A stretch of DNA of 64,000 bases. Origin: Lentinula raphanica. Its lineage: Eukaryota > Basidiomycota > Agaricomycetes > Agaricales > Omphalotaceae. The notes below the pieces were generated by a model that ran no database searches, was not told the origin of the DNA, and worked only from the letters and a program-made list of their open reading frames with translations. Position 1 is the first letter of the stretch. Every line of letters starts with the position of its first letter. Location of the stretch: NCBI GenBank assembly GCA_027919835.1, contig JANVFP010000021.1, positions 310,001-374,000 of the forward strand. The letters are read 5' to 3'. A program made the position numbers and the translations under genes. Shown piece by piece: positions 35,154 through 46,700 of the stretch.

Positions 35154-35306
35154 ATGAGGCCGCTCAACGCTCAGCGCTCAGCCCTTGAACTTCTCCATCG
35201 AAGTTCGGAATTGCAAGCCTCCCAATACCAGCTACGAAACTCTCTTCATGAACTACAGGCTACTGTACTACAGGGTGGCAGTCAGACCATCTACAACGTC
35301 TTTTGA
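35154..35306 (+). CDS. Candidate 50-residue small ORF, unrecognised
   Basis: ATG at 35154 opens a 50-codon frame rich in Leu, Gln and Ser with heptad-like leucine spacing (LELLHRSSELQASQYQLRNS). It lies 170 bp upstream of the divergent F-box gene. It resembles a short coiled coil, but at this length chance is possible. No promoter motif was noted. Confidence 0.25.
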   Translation: MRPLNAQRSALELLHRSSELQASQYQLRNSLHELQATVLQGGSQTIYNVF

Positions 35307-35333
35307 AGATATCTGGTAATATGCAGTCTGCCA

Positions 35334-35390
35334 GGTGCCTATCGGATTCGAACCAATTTCTCTCTTCCTGCGGACGCAAGATTTGGCACC
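35334..35390 (-). pseudogene. tRNA-like remnant (class II type, lacking D and anticodon arms)
   Basis: Read on the minus strand this 57-nt stretch starts ggtgcca and ends aggcacc, which pair over six of seven positions as an acceptor stem. Next to the 3' strand is a complete T-arm: five-base stem attgg/ccgat around the seven-base loop ttcgaat (B box ggttcgaatcc). Before it, tcttgc/gcagga forms a 6-bp hairpin with a 4-base loop, like the long variable arm of tRNA-Leu or tRNA-Ser. No A box, D-arm or anticodon loop fits. It looks like a tRNA gene with its 5' half deleted, or a tRNA-derived fragment. Confidence 0.45.
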
Positions 35391-36182
35391 ATCATTGAAC
35401 AACAATAATCCCTCCGCCGTTTCATACTATTACTTGCTTCTGGGTTTTCATACAATGATTGAACATTGAATTCAACAGCGCTCAGCCTTCAGCCTCTGGC
35501 CTCAGGTTCGCTCAGGATCAAACTTCAAACATCTCTGGATTTCGCATCAGGACCTTTCAGGAGAGATCAAGGACCTTCCAGGATGCAATGCAGCAGACGC
35601 ACAGCCTACAGGTTCATGTGTCCTTCATTCTGAAGCGTTTCGCCTATATTCCTTAGTTTTGCTTACTCCGGGCGCTGAGAGTCTCGACTCTCTCATAGTA
35701 CATCCTCCTCCCTGAACACCGTACGCCGAACAGTAAACGTTCAACCCCAGTCTACAGACAAGGCTGTACGAGGCTGTACGCACTAGCTCCCAACGCATCA
35801 GCTTACTATTCAAGAGCGCGCGCATGGGCCAAGTATGACAAGAATCATCCCGGGTACTTTCAGATGGTTTCTTACCATCAAGTTGCTGGCTTCCGTGCTA
35901 TAAGTAACATGGTCAATCCTAGAATTCGCCCGCTATTAGTCTCATGGGATGTTTCGCCTTTCTTTCGTCCAATCTTCAAAGACCTTTCGCACTTCATCAG
36001 ATGTCGAAACTTCACCACCAGCCCATCGGCTGCCACCGGTCGGTAGAAATTATATGGTACCTTGTTTGGAAAGGGTCGCATCTTCGCATCTTTCCGGAAT
36101 TCATATCAAATCATATCCTGGAACACCGACAGCCGCCAATACAATACGAAGGATATAAACATGCCCGAGTTTCTCACTTTTC

Positions 36183-36201
36183 CCCCAGAGCTGGTCTCTT
36201 C
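36183..36201 (+). promoter_or_regulatory. Conserved upstream box, copy 1
   Basis: ccccagagctggtctcttc lies 94 bp before the ATG of the first secreted paralog and recurs exactly at 38961-38979, 98 bp before the second. A TATA-like tataaa is at 36154-36159. Confidence 0.65.
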
Positions 36202-36276
36202 GCACTATATCGCCCCACGAACTCGCAGGTCGAACTACAACCTACAACTTGAAACCTTGCTCGATAATCAAACATC

Positions 36277-37691
36277 ATGCTACAATCTAGTTCCATGCTG
36301 ACTGCAGTCCTCGCTGTTGGAGCTGTTTCTGCCGTCCTCGCAGCTCCAATTCCAAAGTCTGCCCTCGATCCCCTGGATCTATCAAAAAGCGCTGTGCTTG
36401 CGCCTTCGGTCCCGCCCGTTGCTGGTCAATCCATTGACGCCAAACCGGTTTCCGGCGAGTTCAATGTCGCGTTTGATGACAACGGGCATGGTGTCGACGT
36501 CCCGAAGAAGCCCAAATCCGGAACAGAGATCATCATAGAGGTAGAGTCAAAGGTATATCTAAACAACCCTTCCTTGTTCGACTGCTTTCTGACTCGCTTT
36601 TCACGTTCAGCCTGATCATGGTGGCAAGGTCTGTTTCTTCTGCATGTCCATGTACTTCTGACTCTAACATTGATCGATCTTTTTAGCCTCTTGGTGATCT
36701 CTTGAACTGGGCTGCGGCTCCAGCGCCTGACCACGACACAATCGACATAGTACTCGAGACTGCCCCAGAGAGTGATCGCGGACCTGCTCCAGAAGAAGTA
36801 TGTTCATTGGACTTGTCTATTCTTCGTCAAGCTCTTATTCACAAGCTGTATAGTTGTCCGGACCCTGCGGATGCGTGGACGATCCTATGGGCAGCACTCT
36901 ACCAGATATTCCTCCGCCGCCTGCTGTTCCGGTTGGACCTGGAAGTGATCCTCTCTCTTCATTGCTGGGTATGGGTGCTGGCGATCCTTTGCCATCACTA
37001 CTTCCTTCGTTCCACACAGTATGTGTTTCCATTTACATCTCGTATAATCAATGATATGTATTCTCTCTGTTCATAGGCAGGGAAGGGTACAATGTCCGCT
37101 TCTGAAATGATCGATACACAGTTAGCTGACTCTCATTCGACTACATTTGGGAGTGCTGGCATGACTGATACCCAAAGCTCTTCTTTGTCGATTTCTTCCA
37201 ATGCGTTTGAATCTGCTGGGACCTCTTCCTTGCCGGCCCATGAGCCATCGCACTCTCCTCAGCTCACTCCTTCTGGATCGCCTACTGCTCCGGCGCCCCT
37301 TCTTGGTACAACTGCACCGATCTCATCTGCGGCTATCCCTTCTCAAACACCTACTACTAACACTTCTACTCCTGCGACTCCTTCCGATGCAGCCGTTGCT
37401 CAGACCTCTCCTGCTGAGATGTCTCCTGCACAGCCCACACCTCCTGCGTCAAGCCCGTCGTCTTCACCTTCTCCAACCAGTGACGGACACGGTCCTCAGA
37501 CTAGCTCTGCTTCCAGCGCCCTCAAGCATGTGCGATTTGGCTTGGCAGCGGCACATGCAAAGCTGGGAGGTACTCCCTCTCCCACCCCTTCGGATGACTC
37601 TAGCAGCGGTAGTAAAGGCATCACTGGGCGAAATGCGCGCCGCGGTGTTCGACAACAATTCCGGAGAGCATATGGTGCGGATCTAGATTGA
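36277..37691 (+). CDS. Secreted Ser/Pro-rich low-complexity protein, paralog 1
   Basis: The protein starts MLQSSSMLTAVLAVGAVSAV followed by LAAPIPKS, a classical signal peptide with an Ala-x-Ala-type cleavage site. The N-terminal 90 residues include SIDAKPVSGEF and a hydrophobic-acidic EIIIEVE strand. At least four introns (about 36535-36610, 36629-36687, 36799-36855 and 37020-37077) separate short exons. These give a PPPPAVPVGPGSDPLSSLLG segment and a long final exon that is Ser/Thr/Pro-rich and probably O-glycosylated. The C-terminus reads GVRQQFRRAYGADLD, with dibasic RR just before AYGADLD. It is a paralog of the gene at 39059 by signal peptide, N-terminal pattern, upstream box and C-terminus. 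Function unknown; a cell-wall or extracellular role is the natural guess. Confidence 0.78.
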
Positions 37692-39058
37692 ACTAAAGAC
37701 ACGAAGTGGGTTAGGGTGTTGAGCTGTGTTGAGAGAAAATTGCTTGCTTGCATCGATTGATACGTTTCGATACGTCCATCCTCCGCCGTATTTTCCCTGC
37801 TTGGTTTTCAATACCCTCATTGCGCTATTTGTACAATCATTAATCAATGTTCATGGTAGACATCATCATCAATGTATCGTATGGCTTTGGAATCAGCTCC
37901 GCTTGAGATTTTTGAGATAAGGCATTCAACGATAGCCAATATGTAGCTCGCTTTAGTGGCTGAAAGGGCGTGGCTAGCTGTACTTACCATTTACAAAGTG
38001 AGTGGACTGGTGCTTGGTCTTGGCTCTGGTCTTCCACCGTCTGTAGACAGCTGTAGACTGTCTGGCAGTGTCCACTGTCCTCGCTTAGTGCGGAATAACT
38101 TCTGAAAAGTTGAGGCAAGCCGCAAGGACACCTGTTTCAGAACAATCCTATTTTTAGCACTGAGCAAGTAACAAAGGTGAAAACGAAACTTACAAACAAA
38201 TGAACAAACTGGAATATTCTCTGATTCCTGCCATCATGAAGCTTTGGCGGCCTCCAAAAAGTTTGTGCAAACGTCTCGTAATTCTACTTCGAGTGGAGTT
38301 TACTCTTCGATGCTCATTCTGGTCCATTCGAAAGGTTGAGTCGTCTTCATCTCCCACAAACAATTGGCAGTCGAAGGTTTGGACTTGCGCAGCAGGCTGC
38401 CGGAGGCCGTTCCATCGATACAGATCGATACCGACGGGCCATTTTCACTCGTTAACGGTTACAGTCTCCAATAGGTCTCCAATGATAACGCGAACGGTCG
38501 ATACCGTTCGATATACGCCTCAAAGGAATTCAGTCTGGATTGTTGCGTATCACAGCGTATCACATTGAGCAGAAATACGCGTGTTCAGGCGTAATCCGGG
38601 TCCCGCCACTGGCCTACCAAACGCTGTTTTGAAGGTGTGTTTACTGTCCAATTTTGATGAAAATTCATGGCTATACTCTAGTACAGTCTTCACGAAAGCA
38701 AGCGTTTTTACAACCTATAGTGCCATCCTGTATACCAGCGTATACCAGCGTATACCACGGTCGTTCTACCCTGTTACAAAGTCTTAGTCCACATATGTTT
38801 TGAGTCCTCCGTTGGACCATCTGCTCATATCATTGATGCGATTATTAGCGCACACAGCTCTGACACAGCTCCCTAGCCGAAGTTTGCATCCGTTTGACTA
38901 GCGCATGGAAACCTTGGGACTCGAGACACATAAAAGATGGCCGGAACTCACCGTTTTTCCCCCCAGAGCTGGTCTCTTCACATTTCGCATACGCATACGC
39001 TCGCAAAAGCTGGTCCTTCCTCGATTCTTCAAATTTACACATACTCAATATACATACA
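37692..39058. other. Intergenic region between the secreted paralogs
   Basis: About 1.4 kb. A short direct repeat (tataccagcg, three near-units) lies near 38735-38760. The right end holds the promoter of the second paralog. No further gene is seen. Confidence 0.5.
38961..38979 (+). promoter_or_regulatory. Conserved upstream box, copy 2
   Basis: Exact match to 36183-36201, with a TATA-like cataaaaga about 30 bp before it. Confidence 0.65.
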
Positions 39059-41298
39059 ATGGTTCAATCGTTGCTTCCTGTCCTCGTTGCTGGGGCTATG
39101 ACCTCCGTCTTGGCCGCCCCGATTCCTATGCCTTTTCCTTACGCCGTAGAAAATGCCCCGCGAGGCCCTCCAATACTCCATACCATGCCTCCTCCTGAAG
39201 GTCGTTCCATCAGAGTTCTCGATGTCGACGGTGAAGATTATCGGAACCGCGGTGAAAAGATCGACATCGAGATAGAGGAGCCTGGTGGGCCAGAGGTAAT
39301 CGTTTGATATTTCCATAAAGACCATTATGCTTATTTGTTACAACAGTCTTTCGGGCTCAAGGATGCCGATAGCGAACACCAAGAGTTAGTTGACGCAGTC
39401 AAAATGGTTGCCGACGAAGGACTCCTTCAAGATCCAGGCTTCTTCAAATACCTCGAGGATGAAGATCCTGAACTTGCAGCAGAGGTCGCTAAGATCTCCT
39501 CTGAATTATCTGCTGGAAATGTGAGTAAAACTATCCGTTGTTGACATTGATCACTTGATGAACTTCTTCGTATGTTCAGCCATCCACACCCATGGGCTTC
39601 GGCAAAAGTAGCCCTTCTTCACCTTCTCCCTCTATGGGTACGGGAATGGACATGGGCATGGGCAATTCCCCGCCATCCCCATCAATGGGTCCAGGCATGG
39701 GTGCTCCACAGACACCATCGCCTTCTGGGCCTTCTTCGATGAGTGCTTCTGCCAGCCAGTCCACTCCTTCCCCCTCAGCTGGCATGGGCATGGGCATGGG
39801 CCCCAAGTCGCCTGTACCTCCTTCGGGTATGAACGCTAATAAAGACGACTCGTCCTCCTCCTCGAATGGCTCGAACATGGGCAGTCCCGGAGCGCCTGTA
39901 CCTCCTCCGGGTATGAATGCCGGTGCAGACAACTCCTCGCCCTTCTCCTCGACGAATAGCACCGTGACGGGCACGGGCAGTCAAGACTCTCCTATCGATC
40001 TCACGAAGGGTCCCGATGCGAGCTCAGACACCTCCAATCCCTCCTCGGATGGCTCGAGCGCGGGCAGCCCCAAGGGTCCCTCTGGTCCTCCTTCGAAGGG
40101 TATGCATTCTCAAAGCAAAGACAAGTCCTCGCCTTCTCCTTCCCAAGGCATGGACATGGGTATGGATGATCCCAACGCCCCTATGGGAGACGGTGACTCT
40201 AACACAGACGGCTCCTCGCCTGCTCCTTCCGGCCCCAGCGGTCCAGGCATGGGTAGTCAGAAAGCATCCTCGACGAGCGGTGCAGATGGTTCCTCGCCTT
40301 CTTCCTCCTCCAACGATCCAACCAAGCCGGGTCATAAGAAGGGTGGTCCCAAGCCTTCCGACGGGCAATCTCCCTCGAGCGGCAGTGGAAACCCACCAGA
40401 CGGCAGCTCGCCTTCAGGCCCAGACGGCAGTGGCATGGGAAGTCCCCAGAACCTAGCGGATGCGAACATGGACGATAGTTCGCCTTCTTCCTCTGGCTCC
40501 GGCGGTATGGGCATGGACGGTCCCAAACCCCCTGCAGGTGGAAAGAAAGGCAACAGTTCTCCTTCTTCCTCTGGCCCCGACGGTATGGGCATGGACGGTC
40601 CCAAACCCCCAGCTGGTGGAATGAAAGCCGACAGTTCGCCTTCTTCCCCGGACGGCATGGACGGTCCCAAACCTCCAGCAGGTGGAATGAAAGATGACAG
40701 TTCTCCTTCTGCTTCCTCTGGCCCCGACGGGATGGGCATGGATGGTCCCAACCCCCCAGCGACCGGAAAGAAAGACGATAGCTCCCCCTCTTCTTCCATG
40801 GACGGCATGGGCATGGGCAGTCCCTTGAAATCCCCATCGCATGGACACAAAGCCGGTAGCTCTCCTTCTTCTGCAAACAGCACGAGCACGGATGGTCCTA
40901 ACCCACCTACAATGTCCGACGATGCGAACATGGACAATAGTTCGCCTTCCTCTTCGAACAGCACGACCCCTAACGCTCCGGGTGGTCCTTCGAAGGGGAA
41001 AATTGATGCAAGCACGAGCACTGGTACTGATGCTCCGCCCTCTTCCCCTGACGACTCGAGCATGGGCAGTCCCAAAGGCCCTTCGAGTGGATCCCCTGTT
41101 AGTCCTCGTGACTCGATGTTTGATGCAAGCAAGTACAGAATTGGTACAGTCGTCACGTCCAACAACCAGGAGACTGACGCGAACACCGGTGCCAACAACG
41201 GTGCGAACCCCGACGCCAATCCCTCCGGCGCTAACCCACTATCCAATTTACCTGTTCGCAAACGGTCGCCCTTTGTCTACGGCAGGGATTTAGACTAA
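39059..41298 (+). CDS. Secreted Ser/Pro/Gly/Met-rich repeat protein, paralog 2
   Basis: Three exons: 39059-39295, 39346-39520 and 39580-41298. A signal peptide MVQSLLPVLVAGAMTSVLAA precedes APIPMPFPY. The short second exon encodes an acidic helix-forming segment (ELVDAVKMVADEGLLQDPGF). The long third exon is low complexity: Met-Gly-Met-Asp-Gly and Pro-Lys-Pro-Pro-Ala-Gly-Gly units alternate with SSPSSS blocks, in imperfect tandem repeats of roughly 60-70 bp between about 40500 and 40800. The C-terminus reads PVRKRSPFVYGRDLD; RKR is a good Kex2 site that would free a short C-terminal peptide. Total about 650 residues. Probably an extracellular or wall-associated protein; no enzymatic domain. 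Confidence 0.8.
40500..40830 (+). repeat. Imperfect coding tandem repeats
   Basis: About five units encode variants of GMGMDGPKPPAGG followed by a Lys-rich spacer and SSPSSS. Unit length varies in multiples of three, so the frame is kept. Confidence 0.75.
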
Positions 41299-41553
41299 AT
41301 CAATGCTAGCTCAGTAGCAAGTTCATTTCCCTCTATGTATCACCTTCGATCTGTGCTTCCTTGAGCACTGTCTGTTCATTATTTATGTATTAGAGTTCAG
41401 TACTAGAGTTATGTATGCAACATTGCGTTTTGTCACAATCTGCGTGCATCTTTAGCCTTGAGCATTCTTGAGTTATTGAGTCCACATGAACCAAGTCTCT
41501 TCGTTCAACGTTCCCAAGACGATGTTTGAACAAAGTATATGTATGACATATGA

Positions 41554-43128
41554 CTACAGTTTTGCTTTTGGGTTCACTGATAACGAACTCATATGCCCAA
41601 TAATCTCCTCTGCCTCGCGTTCCATCCTTTCCAACAATTCCTGGCAGGTTGGGATATCATTAATCAATCCAATCGTGATTCCAGCGCTCCATATACCATG
41701 ATCTGGATCACCATTTTCATAAACAATCCTGCCACGCTGACCGGATACCAGCTCGCGGATATCCTCGAATTTTGCCCCTCCCGGTCTTCTCTCTATCGCC
41801 ACGACTTCCATCGAAACCTTATTCTTGAACACACGAGCAGTGTTGCGTAGTGTCCTGAAGATGTGTACAGTATCTGTTTCGTTGGACTCAACAATCTTTT
41901 GTTTGATGTTTTCGTGTACTGAGCTGCAGCAGAGTGAGGTTAACAAATGTGAGACCGAAAAGGTAAGGGAGGATGTTGACCTTTCGACTGTACACATGAA
42001 ACGAGTCCCCATGTTCACGCCCTTTCGAAGGGTCAACGTAGATAAGATGGTGTTGATTCATTTGAGTTATTGACAGTGATACGTACAGCAGCACCCAAGG
42101 CCAATGCCCCAGCAAGCCCTCGCCCGTCTGCGATACCTCCGGAAGCGATATATGGTACCTTTAACTCTTTCGCAGCGCGTGCGAGCTGAAAGTCTGAGTT
42201 AGGGTGTCTGAGATTGAATGATTGAACTCTGACGAACGAGGACTAGACCACCAATGTCATCTTCACCCGGATGACCTGCACCTGGTGTTCGGTTAAGAAT
42301 CAGCCACTATACTGCAGGAATGGATCTGAAGGATACGTACATTCAAATCCATCAATGCTGAGTATATCCACACCCATCTTTTCTGCGCTCTAACACGGCG
42401 TTAACTTTGGACTGAGTTTCAGATGGGATTTAATGATGAGAGCTACCTTTGCATGCCGGATCGTGGTACACTTGTGAATCACCAAGCAGCCTTGCGATTT
42501 GAAGAACTTTATCAAAGGACCGGCTATAGTGAGAAAAGAACGAAAGTCACAGGAACTTTCAAAAAGTCATTCGACCGAGCCATTGTTGGTGACACTGACG
42601 ATTATTTCCTGCGGTTTCAAAGATCTTGACACCTTCTTCTACGGCAGCCTTAGCGTATCCCTCGTAGTCCGGTGGGTTAATCGTGGGTAACAAAGTGATG
42701 TTGACTCCAAAGGGTTTGTCGGTCATCGCGCGAGTCTCTCGGATCGCGTGGCGCAAAGCCATAGGACTAGGTTGAGTTAGAGCTGTGATAACGCCTACAC
42801 AATGTGATAACCAAGAGATTGTGGAATTATGAAGATGGTTCACCTAAACCTGAGATATGATGCGTAATTCAACGAAAGAGGAACATTGAGTAGAATTTGG
42901 AGCGTACCACCGGCATTGGATACAGCAGCGACCAGCTTGGGAAGGCCTACCCTGGTATAGTGGCGTCAAACCGATCAAGCTCGCATAATTTGAAGACTAA
43001 TATACCACTGCATTCCACCTTGGACTACAGGTCTATGCATTCAAAAGTCATTCCAGGCGTTTCAGCTTGAACGAAGATGAGCCTTACACGCGAATACCAA
43101 GGAGTTTAGTCAAAGGAGTATGAAGCAT
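41554..43128 (-). CDS. Nitronate monooxygenase (2-nitropropane dioxygenase type)
   Basis: Starts MLHTPLTKLLGIR at 43128 and continues over many short exons. The second exon supplies VVQGGMQWVG, the FMN phosphate-binding beginning of the TIM barrel. Downstream, DKPFGVNITLLPTINPPDYE and KIFETAGNN are conserved barrel strands. GVNMGTRFMCTVE near 42020 is the conserved FMN-site Gly-x-Gly-Thr-Arg-Phe. The C-terminus GIWSAGITIGLINDIPTCQE is also typical. These flavoenzymes oxidise alkyl nitronates such as propionate 3-nitronate to carbonyl compounds and nitrite, a detoxifying step. Length is about 370 residues. The flavin-contact blocks are intact. Confidence 0.92.
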
Positions 43129-43783
43129 CTTCCTAGTCGGTAAAGTATGGGATGATAGAGATATGGAAGTAGATAGAGAGAAAGAAGAGATCCGGCCATT
43201 GAGAGTTGCTTTTAGAGGCGGGAATCACATGTGATTACACCTTGCCACTACGCTTTCCCACACTCAGATAAACTCGCTTTGACCGCACCATATCAGGCAA
43301 CTTTCCAAGATTCAAGAAGTTTGGGATAACAATGATGCTGTAGTGACTATCATGAAGAGAGGAGCTGCGATGTTTGTGCGTCTTTCGAGATCTACTCAGC
43401 GCTGAGCGGAAGGTTTGTAGTCGCCGATGAACCGACAAGTTGCAGGCCAACAGTTTGACAAGGCTGAAGATACTTGGAATGATCCGCTGAAATCTTGCGC
43501 CCTTGATGATCCAGCCTGATGAATCCATTACAGACGAGTACCTTCGAATGAAAAGCATATGAAAGTGATCTTACAACAGCTTACAACCAAGAGGTAGCCG
43601 ACATTATGCGGCTTCACATAGACGATAAGTCATCGGTTCAATATCACGTAGTTTTTATGACTAAAACTGTACTACCGAAGTAGCCGCCTATGATACTCCT
43701 CCCTGTCTCGAATTTGTATAATCAGAAATGACGGGTCGGTACGCGTCAGATTTTCATCCACATCTTCATGCAAAACCACCATC
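43129..43783. promoter_or_regulatory. Divergent intergenic region
   Basis: 655 bp between the nitronate monooxygenase and sterol glucosyltransferase starts. An open frame on the minus strand at 43235-43558 shows no family-like sequence. Confidence 0.4.
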
Positions 43784-46700
43784 ATGGCCTCCTCCAGCTT
43801 CGACGCGGATACCGATTCTGGCTCAGATTCTTCTGATTTCCTTCCTCTTTCCGTACTCAGCATCTGCCGAGATGCCAACGAATTCGACAAAGTAATTCGA
43901 GAAGACTCGAGCACCAAGGATGGTTTCGATGAGCTGGTAGCCAAAGATCTTGATCAGAATGAACTCGCTGCCATTGGACGATCTGCTCGCATCGGTGTAG
44001 CTGGTACCACTTGGACAGATGCTGCTGAATTTACCTCCGAACCAGAATCCTACTCCGAAGATACTTCAGTTCCGAAATCAGACTCGCAATTCCATCGTGT
44101 CGCAACTACAGACGGAGATAGCTGGAAACTGGAACAGGATGAACTCGTGAAACTCCTTGTGCAAGAGTTTGGACCTCTCGCCGGAGAAGAAGAAGAAGAG
44201 AAGCTCATATTTGAAGCCGATGCAGTCATGTTTAGTGATGTTCTAATTGTGGTATGTGCGTCACTGGTCTTCGTTTATATCTGGCTGACATTTGTGTCTT
44301 TTCAGGGCGTACTACATCTCACGACCCACCGACTAACTTTCCATGCCTCGCTGCTGTCTGCTCGACCTGATCTACCTCCATCTCAGCAAATCATCAAGGC
44401 CGGACCAGTCACCATACATCTACCTCGTTTCCGTAAAAAGCGTCGTGTCTGGCTCGAGTTGACCCACGATATGATGTGTAGCTACGCGTCAAGTAGCCCT
44501 GATGATCATATACGACCACTACGCTCTATCCTTCGTGCGCATTTTCGCTTTTCATCTCGTACAAAATTTGACTCACACTCTCGACAGTATCCAGCATTCG
44601 AGACATATCTCTCGCTGATCCAAACAATCCTCGCACGTTTCAGGTCTCTTGTGGAGAGGACTTGGATCTCACAGGCTCAGTCGAGTTCGATACAGAAGAA
44701 TCCGCTCATGAATGGAGAAAGGAAGTTAGCGGAGCCATTTTCCTTCAGCGTCACCGTAAACGCGAGGTCATTGGAAGCGACTTTACGGGCGTCAATGATG
44801 GCATCCGAGTCAGCTATCCTTTGCACAAAATCGAGAAGGTCAAGATGGTACACCATGCGAATAAGGATTTTGCCGTCATACAAGTTGAAGGGCTTGAGCA
44901 GAATGAAGGTCAACTCTATCTTGGGCCCATATTGCCTGTCCCTGCTTGGGATGCGTTAGAAGATTATATTAACGAAGCCAAACATCGTGTGGCTGCCTCT
45001 TCCACTTTGTCTGAAGCACCGGTCGTGGTAGATCTAGGACCCTTAACGTTCACTCAAGATCCTCAGAGCCTCAGCTCTCCAACTCCTCCTGTAGATGCCA
45101 AAGAGAAAATGCTACGAAATGCCCTTGGACTTGGGGAGGAGCCTGATATATGGTGTAAGTTGTATTCTCCGTGGTATGTGTATTTCATGCAAATAGGTCT
45201 GATCATTTTTTCTAAGGCACTCGAGCTCGCGTATTCAGACGGATCAGCTGCCTTGGTTATTTCGTCGTTTCTCCCCACTACGTTGGGTTCTGGGGCAAGT
45301 ACCTGGTGAAGGAAGACGTGAAATATCGTCTGCCTATGCGTATCATTGTCTCTGCTTCTCCTCTCAAAGAAAGGTACATAAAGATCTACGGTCTTTGCCT
45401 CGAGATCGAAGGCTCCCCCGATCTCAAGTTCCAGTTCAAATCCCAGTCCGACAGGGATGAAGTCATTCGTCGCATTAATACTGCTCGAGCGCGTCTCGCC
45501 TCCGAATCGTCTTTCGGATCCACTCCTACATTGACCTCTTCCGTTTCCTCAACACCAACTTCGAACTCGAGACCGAGCACTCCTCAAACCGCGAGTCTTT
45601 CTTCTCCACCAACGTCACCTGCTAAAAGTGCTCTCGACGCAATTTCACCACTAGAACGTGGTACGGCTCTCTTAGCCTCCGCGGGCATGCGGGTCCCCAT
45701 GTCCTCCATTCTCTCGATGCCAAAGGTCATCAACATCGAATCGAGTACACTCATTGGACGTCCTCCTATGCATTTTGTGTGTCTTACTATCGGATCGAGA
45801 GGGGATGTGCAGCCGTATATCGCGCTGGGTGTTGGTTTGAAGAAGGAACATCATCGGGTTACGATTGTCACGCATGAGGAATATCGGCCTTGGATAGAAG
45901 GGTTTGGGTTGGAGTTTAAGCAGGCGGGAGGAGATCCGGGGGCTTTGATGAAGCTCAGTGTTGAGAATAAGGCAAGGATGGTGGTTTCCTTGGCTTATTC
46001 TCTGTCTGATTCTCTGTCTTCTGTATAGATGTTCTCTCCAGAGTTCTTCAAACAAAGTCTTGGGAATGTGAGTACATCGTCTCTGTTTATTCTGTTCATT
46101 AATCAGACGATCTCTTCTTCAGTTTAGACCATGGCTTGATCAATGTGGGTGAAATACATTCTGTCCTTTTGAATCGACTTTGAAAGTGAATCCCCGATAT
46201 ACAGTGCTCATTGACGCTTGGGAATCATGTCAAGGGGCTGATGTGTTACTCGAGAGCCCAAGCGCCATGGCAGGCGTTCACATTGCGGAAGCTCTACGTG
46301 AGTGAATACTTCGAACTAAAACTTTGCCTTGCATAGCTCTTACCTTTACTCATATCAGATATACCATATTTCCGCACGTTCACGATGCCATGGACCAAGT
46401 AAATAGTTCATCACAGATCTCTCTCATTTACTAACGCGAACTTCAGAACCTCTGAGTTCCCTCACGCATTCCTTTCCCCACCGGTAGACTCTCCGACGTT
46501 CAACAGTGCTTCGTGAGTAACTCTCTGTTCTCTATTCGATTGATGCAAGCATTGACATCACGAATCCAGTTATGTTCTTTTCAAGTGGGGCAAACTTCGT
46601 TTTTCTTGCAAGGATCTCTTTCTCAACGCCATGCTTTGACAGTAACGTGATGTGGGCTGCAACCTCTGGGCAAATTAATCGCTGGAGAAGAAACGTGCTG

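Noticed and set aside
37201..37686. 161-residue Leu/Arg-rich plus-strand frame
   Set aside because: It is a frame-shifted reading of the Ser/Pro-rich exon of secreted paralog 1.
38735..38760. Short tataccagcg direct repeats as a CRISPR-like or satellite array
   Set aside because: There are only three adjoining units with no spacers, and the genome is eukaryotic; it is a trivial microduplication.
40332..41261. 309-residue minus-strand frame across the secreted repeat protein
   Set aside because: It is produced by the same repeats read backwards; the plus strand has signal peptide, splice sites and a conserved C-terminus.
36277..41298. Secreted paralog pair as a biosynthetic peptide cluster
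   Set aside because: No oxidase, peptidase, methyltransferase or transporter gene lies beside them, so cluster status is not supported.
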